Origin: Devosia litorisediminis
GTDB lineage: Bacteria; Pseudomonadota; Alphaproteobacteria; Rhizobiales; Devosiaceae
NCBI RefSeq assembly: GCF_018334155.1
Contig: NZ_JAGXTP010000001.1
Coordinates: forward strand, 2,607,821 to 2,671,820
Direction: 5' to 3'
Length of the DNA: 64,000 nucleotides
The notes under the pieces are model-generated. The model made no database searches, was not told the DNA's origin, and saw nothing but the letters and a program-made list of their open reading frames with translations. Below, piece by piece: positions 42,157 to 49,763 of the stretch. A program made the position numbers and the translations under genes. The first letter of the stretch is position 1. Each line of letters begins with the position of its first letter.

Positions 42157-42888
42157 ATGCTCGATCGACTGGTTCAGTCCCCCGCCTATCGCCGTCTGCA
42201 TGGATTTGTGACTGGCGAGGCCCGCCTATTGGCCTCCATCGCCATTGTCAGTGGCTTGATACTGGCGTTTTTGCAGATCGCCGACGAGATGATCGAGGGG
42301 GAGATGGAAGCCTTTGATCAGGCCATATTGATGCTGTTTCGCGATCCGGCAAATCTGGAAACAACAATTGGCCCGGTCTGGCTGCACGAAATGGTGCGCG
42401 ACATCACGGCCCTTGGCAGCTTTTCCCTGTTGGGCCTGATCGTGGTCGGGGTTTGCATCTATCTGCTGCTCGCGCGCATGCGCGCAGAGGCGCTACTGGT
42501 CGTCACCTCCGTGGTGGGTGGCACAATACTAAGCACGCTGCTCAAGATGGGCTACAACAGACCGCGACCGGATTTGACCACCATGTCCGAACAGTTCACT
42601 GCCAGCTTTCCCAGCGGCCATGCCATGCTGTCGGCCGTTACCTTCCTGACGCTTGGCGCGGTGCTATCGCGGTTCGCCCCGACGCGCCCCCTGCGATTTT
42701 TTACCATCGGCATGGCGGTTCTGCTCACGCTGATGGTCGGCCTTAGCCGACTTTATATGGGCGTGCATTACCCCAGCGACGTATTGGCAGGCTGGTGCCT
42801 TGGGGCGGCCTGGGCCCTGATATGCAGCACTGTGGCCATGTATCTGCAACGGACAGGGTCGGTTCGAAAGGACGCTTTGCCGGAGTAA
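42157..42888 (+). CDS. PAP2 family phosphatase
   Basis: Integral membrane phosphatase of 243 residues with about six hydrophobic segments. The three PAP2 active-site motifs are present: KMGYNRPRPD, SFPSGHAMLS and SRLYMGVHYPSD. Enzymes of this type remove phosphate from phosphatidic acid, undecaprenyl diphosphate or related lipids at the outer face of the membrane. RBS AAAGGAAAG precedes the ATG. The EcfG-type promoter upstream suggests induction in general stress. Confidence 0.93.
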   Translation: MLDRLVQSPAYRRLHGFVTGEARLLASIAIVSGLILAFLQIADEMIEGEMEAFDQAILMLFRDPANLETTIGPVWLHEMVRDITALGSFSLLGLIVVGVCIYLLLARMRAEALLVVTSVVGGTILSTLLKMGYNRPRPDLTTMSEQFTASFPSGHAMLSAVTFLTLGAVLSRFAPTRPLRFFTIGMAVLLTLMVGLSRLYMGVHYPSDVLAGWCLGAAWALICSTVAMYLQRTGSVRKDALPE

Positions 42889-42902
42889 TGCGTGGGGGTG
42901 TT

Positions 42903-42927
42903 GGAACCACACCCGCGATTGCCCGTT
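42903..42927 (+). promoter_or_regulatory. EcfG-type promoter upstream of the CtaG/CopD oxidase genes
   Basis: GGAAC (42903-42907), 16-nt spacer, CGTT (42924-42927), immediately after the PAP2 stop. It would start transcription near 42937, 15-20 nt before a small reading frame with a strong ribosome site and about 95 nt before ctaG. Confidence 0.68.
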
Positions 42928-42952
42928 GGTTGATGGGACAACACGGGGGAGC

Positions 42953-43018
42953 ATGAGCATGGGCGAACACAAGAACGCGGTCGGGCGCCGCCATCACCTT
43001 CCCAGCGAAGTCACATAG
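42953..43018 (+). CDS. Possible 21-residue leader peptide
   Basis: A short frame beginning with ATG at 42953, preceded by GGGGGAGC, encodes 21 residues rich in His, Arg and Lys (GEHKNAVGRRHHLPS) and ends 15 nt before the ctaG start. The strong ribosome site and its place right after the EcfG-type promoter suggest translation. Purpose is unknown; it may only couple translation into ctaG. Confidence 0.35.
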   Translation: MSMGEHKNAVGRRHHLPSEVT

Positions 43019-43033
43019 ACGAGCGCGGTGCGG

Positions 43034-43777
43034 ATGGAAGCGTCACAAATCAGCACAAGCTATTGCGGTCCTGCTCCCCTTCCAGATGATCTGCTGGGAC
43101 GATGGAATTTTGACCCAGTCCTGATCGCGGCGATGGTTCTTGCCGGGCTGTCATTCGCCTTTCTGCGCAGAAACGCCACGCAGCGTGAAAGCGGCGGGTT
43201 TGTGCTCGGCATGGTGACGCTGATAGTCATTTTCATCAGCCCACTCTGCGCCCTGACGGTGTCGCTGTTCTCTGCCCGGGTGGTGCACCATGCTTTGCTC
43301 GTCGCGATAGCCGCGCCGCTGCTCGCCATGGCCCTGCCCCGCCTGCAACGAAATCTGGCCTCGCTGGCGTTTCCGCTTTTGGCCTTGCACACCGTGATCT
43401 TCTGGCTCTGGCATGCGCCAGACTTTTACGCTGTCGCTCTGGCTGACACAGCTGTGTACTGGTTGATGCAGATATCCCTTCTGGGCAGCGCTATGTTGCT
43501 CTGGGCGGCCGTTCTGGGAGCGCCTGCGGGATCCGCTATTGCAGTCCTGCTGGGTGCCACCGCGCAGATGGGTTTTCTGGGTGCCCTTCTGGTCTTCGCC
43601 AGCCAGCCACTTTATCTCCCCCACTTTTTGACCACTCAGCCATTTGGCTTTGATCCACTTGTCGACCAGCAACTGGCCGGGCTGGTCATGTGGGTGCCGG
43701 CAAGCCTGCCCTATCTCGCCATTGCGCTGGTTCGGCTGCTTGGCTGGCTGCGCCAACCGCGCGTGCAGCCATCGTGA
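43034..43777 (+). CDS. Cytochrome c oxidase assembly protein, caa3_CtaG type
   Basis: Integral membrane protein of 247 residues with about six or seven hydrophobic segments. The conserved His residues lie in VVHHALLVAIAAP, LHTVIFWLWHAPD and LPHFLTTQP, as in the CtaG (caa3-type) family thought to help insert copper into oxidase subunits. ATG 43034 is chosen; GTG 43028 is possible. Its stop overlaps the CopD start by 4 nt (GTGA). It belongs to the oxidase cluster that continues to 48.3 kb. Confidence 0.88.
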   Translation: MEASQISTSYCGPAPLPDDLLGRWNFDPVLIAAMVLAGLSFAFLRRNATQRESGGFVLGMVTLIVIFISPLCALTVSLFSARVVHHALLVAIAAPLLAMALPRLQRNLASLAFPLLALHTVIFWLWHAPDFYAVALADTAVYWLMQISLLGSAMLLWAAVLGAPAGSAIAVLLGATAQMGFLGALLVFASQPLYLPHFLTTQPFGFDPLVDQQLAGLVMWVPASLPYLAIALVRLLGWLRQPRVQPS

Positions 43778-44274
43778 TCGCAACCCTTCTCAAAGCCGCG
43801 CATATTCTGGCCATCGGCCTGTGGGCTGCCGGTCTGCTCAGCCTGCCATTGCTATTCGCGCAGCGGCGAGGGCTGGAGGACAAGGCGCTCTATGATCTGC
43901 ACAACTTCACGCGGTTTCTTTATGTGGCGATTGTATCACCGGCGGCCTTTGTCGCTATCGCCTCGGGCACGGGCCTGATCTTTGTTGAGGCGACCTTCAC
44001 CCCGTGGTTCAGCGTCAAACTGGCCTTTGTCGGTGCCATGGTGCTGATCCACGTCACAACGGGTCTTGTCATTCTGCGCCTGTTCGAGCCGGGGCAGCGC
44101 TATTCGCCACTGCGCCTGGCCATCACCATGGTGCTGACCGGGGCAGTCATCGCCAGCATTCTCATCGTGGTTCTGGGCAAACCCGAACTGATGCGGTTTG
44201 GCCCGCTTGATGACTTCTTCGCCCCGGGCGCGCTGGGCCAGGGGCTGCCTGACTCTATTGCTTGGTGGAGATGA
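43774..44274 (+). CDS. CopD family membrane protein
   Basis: Membrane protein of 166 residues with four hydrophobic segments. The first has KAAHILAIGLWAAGLLSLP with its conserved His, the second follows LHNFTRFLYVAIVSPAAF, and HVTTGLVILRL carries another His. These are features of the CopD/HemJ-like group, involved in copper or haem handling. The GTG start lies in the CtaG stop. Its last 20 nt overlap the converging DUF2231 gene. A role in delivering cofactors to the adjoining oxidase is likely. Confidence 0.82.
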   Translation: MIATLLKAAHILAIGLWAAGLLSLPLLFAQRRGLEDKALYDLHNFTRFLYVAIVSPAAFVAIASGTGLIFVEATFTPWFSVKLAFVGAMVLIHVTTGLVILRLFEPGQRYSPLRLAITMVLTGAVIASILIVVLGKPELMRFGPLDDFFAPGALGQGLPDSIAWWR

Positions 44275-44806
44275 TGAGGCCCACACCGTGATCGAACACC
44301 AGCTTGCCACCATGCCAGCCCGCCAGAGCGGTCAGAATTGTCGCCAGCACGGACAGCAAAATGCCGTGCGGCAGGATGGCCTCCGGGTAATTGAGGCGCA
44401 GCCCCCAATTGGCACCGATTACGGCCAGCAGCGTCATGGCGGCGATGGCATGGTTCCAGCTGGCTACGCGGACGCGAATGCCGGGCACAGCCAGCAACTC
44501 GGCGGTACCCGCGATCGAGGCGATCAGCCCAAACACAAAGGCCACGCCGCTGGCCCAGATGCCCACTTCGCGCCAGAACAGATCGCCATTGAGCCAGTAG
44601 AGCCCGTCGACGCCGAGTGTGCAGACCACCAGCGCAATGGGGAAATGCACCAGCATGGCGTGGATGGGGTGGCCGGCCACCGCGATGGCCGAGCCGATAT
44701 CCTGACCGGCAACGTCGCGGATAGCGGGGTTTGGATGCTGGGACATCGCCTCGGGCGGCGTCTCTTCGTGCTCGACTTCATTCTCAAAACTGTCGCTTTT
44801 GGCCAT
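44255..44806 (-). CDS. DUF2231 membrane protein
   Basis: Protein of 183 residues with an acidic N-terminal tail (about 1-40) and four hydrophobic segments. The family mark is GHPIHAMLVHFPIALVVCTL at about 45-64, with paired His residues suited to binding haem or a metal, and a later His in WNHAIAAMT. It lies on the opposite strand inside the oxidase cluster. Its 5' end overlaps the CoxB gene start, so the two genes may exclude each other's transcription. The function of DUF2231 proteins is not known; many sit near redox genes. Confidence 0.87.
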   Translation of the reverse strand: MAKSDSFENEVEHEETPPEAMSQHPNPAIRDVAGQDIGSAIAVAGHPIHAMLVHFPIALVVCTLGVDGLYWLNGDLFWREVGIWASGVAFVFGLIASIAGTAELLAVPGIRVRVASWNHAIAAMTLLAVIGANWGLRLNYPEAILPHGILLSVLATILTALAGWHGGKLVFDHGVGLIISTKQ

Positions 44807-45484
44807 TGCCGAATTCCCCTGCCCAAGTTTGCTGCTCTAGCAGCAACGCCGCTGCTGCTGTCTGGTTGCGCCACACCGCTCTCGACCTTGAACCCGGCGG
44901 GCCCGGCAGCCGCCAATATCGCCCTGCTCTGGTGGGTGATGTTCTGGGGCGCCGTTGTGTTGTTCGGCGTGGTGCTGACGCTGCTGACTCTGAGCTTTGT
45001 GCGCCCTGACTGGATCAGCGCCATCAAGCCGCGCCAGTGGATTATCGGCGGGGGGCTGGTACTGCCAGTGCCCATTCTGATCGCCCTGCTGGTGACCGCC
45101 CTTATCTTGGGTGAAAGCCTGCTGCCGCGACAGAACGGTGCCGCTCCAATGCGCGTGCAAGCCCATGCCAGCCAGTGGCAATGGCAATTCTCCTATCCGG
45201 GGACCGATCTTCTAAGCGAAGACCTGCACCTGCCAGCGGGTGAGCCGGTCGATATCGTGGTGACGGCGAGCGACGTTATCCACGCGTTCTGGGTGCCACG
45301 CCTGGGTGGCAAGATCGATGCCATACCCGGCCACACCAATATCATTCGCCTGCAAGCGGACGAGCCCGGAATCTATCGCGGCATCTGCGCCGAATATTGC
45401 GGCGAGGGCCATGAACGCATGGGCTTTGTGGTCGAGGCGCACGCGCCTGACGCCTTTTCTGCAATCATTGGAGCCGGGCAATGA
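44768..45484 (+). CDS. Cytochrome c oxidase subunit II
   Basis: Lipid-anchored electron-entry subunit of the oxidase. A lipobox LLSGC (Cys34 if translation starts at GTG 44768) is followed by two membrane helices and a cupredoxin domain. The CuA ligands are seen as the His in DVIHAFWVP and the C-AEY-C-GEGHERM motif (two Cys, His, Met). The start is unclear: GTG 44768 is the nearest standard one and overlaps the 5' end of DUF2231, while rare starts such as ATT 44813 or CTG 44819 would give a shorter signal peptide. The stop overlaps the subunit I start by 4 nt. Confidence 0.9.
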   Translation: MLDFILKTVAFGHCRIPLPKFAALAATPLLLSGCATPLSTLNPAGPAAANIALLWWVMFWGAVVLFGVVLTLLTLSFVRPDWISAIKPRQWIIGGGLVLPVPILIALLVTALILGESLLPRQNGAAPMRVQAHASQWQWQFSYPGTDLLSEDLHLPAGEPVDIVVTASDVIHAFWVPRLGGKIDAIPGHTNIIRLQADEPGIYRGICAEYCGEGHERMGFVVEAHAPDAFSAIIGAGQ

Positions 45485-47979
45485 GCCGAGCCGAACAGTC
45501 CCCCATTGGATTGCACAAAGCGCTTGAGGACATCTGGTCGACGCCGCCCGGCTGGGGGCAGTTCTCGGCCGTCAATCATACCATTCTGGGCAAGCGCTTC
45601 ATGGCGTTGGCGCTGATCTTTTTCACCATTGGCGGCGTACTCGCCATGTTGATCCGCGCGCAATTGGCGACGCCGGCCAGCGCTTTCATCGGCCCCGAAG
45701 TCTACAACCAGATCTTCACCATGCATGGCACGGTGATGATGTTCCTGTTCGCCATTCCGATGTTCGAGGGTCTGGCGATCTACATGCTGCCCAAAATGCT
45801 GGGCGCGCGAGACCTCGCCTTCCCGCGCATGACGGCCTACGGCTTCTGGTGCTATCTGTTTGGCGGGGCGATCCTGATCATTGCCATGCTGGCGGGCTAT
45901 GCACCCAATGCCGGCTGGTTCATGTACACCCCGCTCTCATCGGGAACCTACTCGCCGGGCATCAATGCCGATATCTGGTTGATCGGCATCACCTTCGTTG
46001 AAATTTCGGCGATTACTGCCGCCATTGAAATCGTGGTGAGCGTACTCAAGATGCGGGCGCCGGGCATGTCGCTGGAACGCATGCCGATCTTTGGCTGGTA
46101 CATGCTGGTCACAGGCGGCATGATGGTGGTGGGTTTCCCACCGCTGATCCTGGGCTCGATCCTGCTCGAAATGGAGCGGGCTTTTGACCTGCCCTATTTC
46201 GATCCGACAAGAGGCGGTGATCCGCTGCTGTGGCAGCACCTGTTCTGGCTGTTCGGGCATCCCGAGGTCTATATCATCTTCCTGCCCGCTGCGGGCGTGC
46301 TCTCCACCATCATTCCGACGTTCGCGCGCCGTCCCCTGATCGGCTACGAGGCGGTGATCGTGGCGATTGTCGCCATGGCCTTTCTCAGTTTCGGGCTTTG
46401 GGTGCACCACATGTTCACCGTCGGCATCCCGCAGCTGGCGCTGGCCTTTTTCTCGGCTGCCAGTGCCCTGGTGGCCATTCCCACTGCCGTGCAGATCTTC
46501 ACCTGGATCGGCACCATTGCCGGCGGGCGGCCGAAGTTCGATATCCCCATGCTCTATGTCGTGGGGTTCTTCATCGTCTTCGTGTGTGGCGGGCTCACCG
46601 GGGTGATGCTGGCCATGGTGCCGTTCAACAGCCAGGCCCATGACAGCTATTTCGTCGTTGCGCATCTGCACTATGTGCTGGTTGGCGGGTTTGTCTTTCC
46701 GATGCTGGCGGCTCTCTATTACTGGCTGCCCCACTTCACCGGGCGCCGTAGCGTCTACCGGCTTTCAGTGCCCGCGTTCTGGCTGATCCTGATCGGCTTC
46801 AACCTGACTTTCTTTCTGATGCACCTGACCGGATTGATGGGCATGCCACGGCGCATCTCCACCTATCCCTCCAATTGGGGTTGGGACTGGCTGAACCTGC
46901 TCTCCTCATTTGGCAGTTTCATCATGACCATGGGCTTTGCCCTGGTGCTGACCGATATCATTCTGCAATTCCGCTTCGGCCCGCGCGGCCAGCGCAATCC
47001 CTGGGGTGCTCGCACGCTGGAATGGGCCATGCCGACACCACCGGCCAGCTACAATTTCGCAGCGCTGCCCGCCATTGACCGCCGGGCCGATGATCTGGAC
47101 ACCAATGCGATCGGCCCCGATCTGGCGCGTGGTGCTGGCTATCTTGGCTTTGCCCGGGCGGGGCGACAGGAGACGCTGGGGATCGACACGCTCAGTGGTC
47201 GACCCGACCACGTCATCATCCTGCCCCAGCGCAGCTTCCTGCCGCTCTGGACCGCCTTGGTGACAGGGGTGTTCTTCCTCAGCCTGCTGTTCAAGCTTTA
47301 CTGGCTGACGCCGGTGGCGGCCTGTGTGGTCATCGCTCTGTTTTGCCTGTGGCCACGCGGACTGGGCAGCACACGCGATACCGGTCCCATCGACATAGGC
47401 CAGGGCGAGGCTGTTCCGACCGACAGTGAGGTCAAGAACAACGTCACCTATTGGGCCAGCCTGCTGGCCATTGCGGCCGATGCGACGCTGTATAGCGCGC
47501 TGTTGTTCGGGGCGCTGTATCTGCCCGTGGTGAGCAGTGGCTGGACCGGTGAGGCGGCACCGTTGAACGGTCTGGCCGCCCTGTCCGTGCCGGCGGCTCT
47601 GGCTGCGGCTTTTTGCGCCCGGCGGGCCCGTCGCGCCAATGCTGGTGCGCGCGGCCCAGCGGGCTGGCTGCTGGGTGCGGTTGGGCTGGCACTGCTGGCA
47701 GCCTGCGCCTGCCTGATCGGCATCATGATGCTTGATGATCCCACCAGCCACGCCAATCCGGCCCTGCGGCTGGCGCTGTTCGCCTATGGCGCCCTGCATG
47801 CCACGATCGCTGCGATCATGGCCGGACATGCGTGGTGGCGATGGCGGACGGGATTTGTTTCCGCGTTGCGCGCCACCGATCTTCGCCTGACCGTATTGTG
47901 GGCCGATTATGCGGCGCTGACCCTGTTGCCCGCCTGGGCTATTCAACTGGTCCTGCTGCAGGCGGGTGGTGGCGCATGA
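45481..47979 (+). CDS. Cytochrome c oxidase subunit I with CoxC-like C-terminal extension
   Basis: Catalytic subunit of a haem-copper oxidase, 832 residues against about 540 for a normal subunit I. Metal ligands are all visible: His82 (low-spin haem, in MHGTVMM), CuB ligands His260 (HPEVY, with the cross-link Tyr264), His309 and His310 (WVHHMF), and His395 and His397 (AHLHYVL) for the two haems. The HPEVY pattern is A-family type. Residues about 590-832 form six more hydrophobic segments resembling subunit III, so I and III appear fused. A separate subunit III gene is not present. It overlaps both its neighbours by 4 nt. Confidence 0.92.
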   Translation: MSRAEQSPIGLHKALEDIWSTPPGWGQFSAVNHTILGKRFMALALIFFTIGGVLAMLIRAQLATPASAFIGPEVYNQIFTMHGTVMMFLFAIPMFEGLAIYMLPKMLGARDLAFPRMTAYGFWCYLFGGAILIIAMLAGYAPNAGWFMYTPLSSGTYSPGINADIWLIGITFVEISAITAAIEIVVSVLKMRAPGMSLERMPIFGWYMLVTGGMMVVGFPPLILGSILLEMERAFDLPYFDPTRGGDPLLWQHLFWLFGHPEVYIIFLPAAGVLSTIIPTFARRPLIGYEAVIVAIVAMAFLSFGLWVHHMFTVGIPQLALAFFSAASALVAIPTAVQIFTWIGTIAGGRPKFDIPMLYVVGFFIVFVCGGLTGVMLAMVPFNSQAHDSYFVVAHLHYVLVGGFVFPMLAALYYWLPHFTGRRSVYRLSVPAFWLILIGFNLTFFLMHLTGLMGMPRRISTYPSNWGWDWLNLLSSFGSFIMTMGFALVLTDIILQFRFGPRGQRNPWGARTLEWAMPTPPASYNFAALPAIDRRADDLDTNAIGPDLARGAGYLGFARAGRQETLGIDTLSGRPDHVIILPQRSFLPLWTALVTGVFFLSLLFKLYWLTPVAACVVIALFCLWPRGLGSTRDTGPIDIGQGEAVPTDSEVKNNVTYWASLLAIAADATLYSALLFGALYLPVVSSGWTGEAAPLNGLAALSVPAALAAAFCARRARRANAGARGPAGWLLGAVGLALLAACACLIGIMMLDDPTSHANPALRLALFAYGALHATIAAIMAGHAWWRWRTGFVSALRATDLRLTVLWADYAALTLLPAWAIQLVLLQAGGGA

Positions 47980-48281
47980 CCCGCATCATCGCGCCCTTTC
48001 TGATCGGCTTTACGCTGTGGAGCGCGGCGTTTGTTGGGCTATACGCCGTGCAGGGACTGGGCTGTCATTGGGGCTGGGGCCCCGGCCTGCACCGCGGCGT
48101 TCTGACCGCTGGCTATCTGCTCACGCTGGCCATCATCGGCTGGGTGATCCACTGGCAGTTTGCGCGGCGATCAGACCCCAGCACAATGGTTCAACGTGTC
48201 GGTGTGATGCTCTCAATCTGCGCCCTGATCGCCAGCGCCGTCATTTTCGCTCCCAGTCTCTACGCCAGCCTGTGCATCTAG
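47976..48281 (+). CDS. Small membrane protein of the oxidase cluster, 101 aa
   Basis: Protein with three hydrophobic segments (about 4-25, 45-65, 78-98), and a Trp/His/Gly-rich loop LGCHWGWGPGLHRG between the first two. It starts in the stop of subunit I (ATGA), so it is translated with the oxidase. It may be a small oxidase subunit or an assembly factor; I recognise no family. It converges on gabD with a 16-bp gap and no terminator that I can see. Confidence 0.78.
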   Translation: MTRIIAPFLIGFTLWSAAFVGLYAVQGLGCHWGWGPGLHRGVLTAGYLLTLAIIGWVIHWQFARRSDPSTMVQRVGVMLSICALIASAVIFAPSLYASLCI

Positions 48282-48297
48282 GCCGAGGGCGACATGA

Positions 48298-49749
48298 TCA
48301 ACCGGAAAGCCCGCCAATGCAGGAATATTTTAGCTCGGTGAACTCCAGAATGCCGTGATGTGATCCTTCACGGGAATTGCCACTCTGCTTGACGCCGCCG
48401 AACGGTGCCAGTTCGGTCGAGATCACGCCGGTATTGACGCCAACCATGCCGTATTCAAGGCGCTCCATGACCGAGAACATGCGGGCAGCATTCTGGGTAT
48501 AGAAGTAGGCCGCAAGACCGGTTTCGGAGTCATTGGCCGCGGCAATCACCTCGTCTTCGTCGGTGAAGCGGAAAACCGGCGCGAGGGGACCAAAGGTCTC
48601 CTCATTGGCCAGTGCCATGGTGGCGTTGACGCCGGTCAGTACGGTGGGTTCGAAAAAGGTCTGCCCCAGAGCATGTCGCTTGCCACCCAGTTCAACCCTG
48701 GCGCCTTTGGCGAGCGCATCGGCGATATGGGACTGAACCTTGGCCACCGCTTCCTCGGTTATCAACGGTCCCTGGACAACCCCATCGGCAAAACCGTCGC
48801 CGACCCTTAGCGCCCGGACACGTTCGACCAACCTTGCAATGAAGGCATCGTGGATATTGTCCTGCACATAGATGCGATTGGTACAGACACAGGTCTGGCC
48901 CATATTGCGGAACTTGGAGAGAATGGCGCCGTCCACCGCCGCATCGAGATCGGCATCTTCGAAGACGATGAAGGGGGCATTGCCACCCAGTTCAAGCGCC
49001 ACTTTCTTGACCGTGCCAGCGGCCTGCCGCATCAGGATCCTGCCCACCTCGGTGGACCCCGTGAAACCGACAAGGCGAACCTTGGGATGAGAGGTCAGCA
49101 CGCCGCCAATGGCAATGGCGTCGCCGGTGATCACATTGAGCGTACCCGCCGGAAACTCGGCGCGCTGCGCCAGTTCAGCCAGAGCCAATGCGGTCAGTGG
49201 AGTCTCGGGCGCAGGCTTGAGGACGACGGTGCAGCCAGCGGCCAGGGCCGGGCCGACCTTGCGCGTGATCATGGCCGCGGGAAAATTCCAGGGGGTGATC
49301 GCGGCCACCACACCGATGGGCTGGCGCAATACCATGATGCGCGCGTCGGCACGATGGGCAGGCAGCAGTTCACCCGCAATACGTTTGGCCTCTTCGGCAT
49401 AGAATTCGACATAGGAAGCGGCATAGTCGATTTCGCCCAGCGCCTCGGCAAAGGGCTTGCCCTGTTCGCTGGTCAGTATGGTCGCAAGATCATCGCGATT
49501 GGCGATGATCAGTTCAAACCATTTGCGCAGGATGGCGCCCCTATCCTTGGCGGTGCGCGCCGCCCATGGGTGGAAGGCGGCCTGAGCCGCCTCGACGGCT
49601 TCGGTCGCCTCGGCAGCCCCATGATGGGGGACCTTGGCGATAAGCTCGCCATTAGCCGGATTGAGGACCGCTGTGGTGGCCTCGCCGATGAACTGGCCAT
49701 TAATCAGGCTTTGCGTCCGCAGCAGGGTGGGATCGGCGAGAGTGCGCAT
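48298..49749 (-). CDS. gabD: NAD(P)-dependent succinate-semialdehyde dehydrogenase
   Basis: Oxidises succinate semialdehyde to succinate, the last step of GABA breakdown. The 483-residue protein has the aldehyde dehydrogenase fold: PWNFPAAMITRKV, the nucleotide-binding FTGSTEVGR, the general-base Glu in LELGGNAPF, and catalytic Cys287 in GQTCVCTNR. The GQTCVC form with a second Cys is usual for GabD. ATG 49749 follows AGGAGC. It is 14 nt after gabT on the same strand, forming a gabTD operon. Confidence 0.93.
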   Translation of the reverse strand: MRTLADPTLLRTQSLINGQFIGEATTAVLNPANGELIAKVPHHGAAEATEAVEAAQAAFHPWAARTAKDRGAILRKWFELIIANRDDLATILTSEQGKPFAEALGEIDYAASYVEFYAEEAKRIAGELLPAHRADARIMVLRQPIGVVAAITPWNFPAAMITRKVGPALAAGCTVVLKPAPETPLTALALAELAQRAEFPAGTLNVITGDAIAIGGVLTSHPKVRLVGFTGSTEVGRILMRQAAGTVKKVALELGGNAPFIVFEDADLDAAVDGAILSKFRNMGQTCVCTNRIYVQDNIHDAFIARLVERVRALRVGDGFADGVVQGPLITEEAVAKVQSHIADALAKGARVELGGKRHALGQTFFEPTVLTGVNATMALANEETFGPLAPVFRFTDEDEVIAAANDSETGLAAYFYTQNAARMFSVMERLEYGMVGVNTGVISTELAPFGGVKQSGNSREGSHHGILEFTELKYSCIGGLSG

Positions 49750-49763
49750 GTGTGGCTCCTGAA

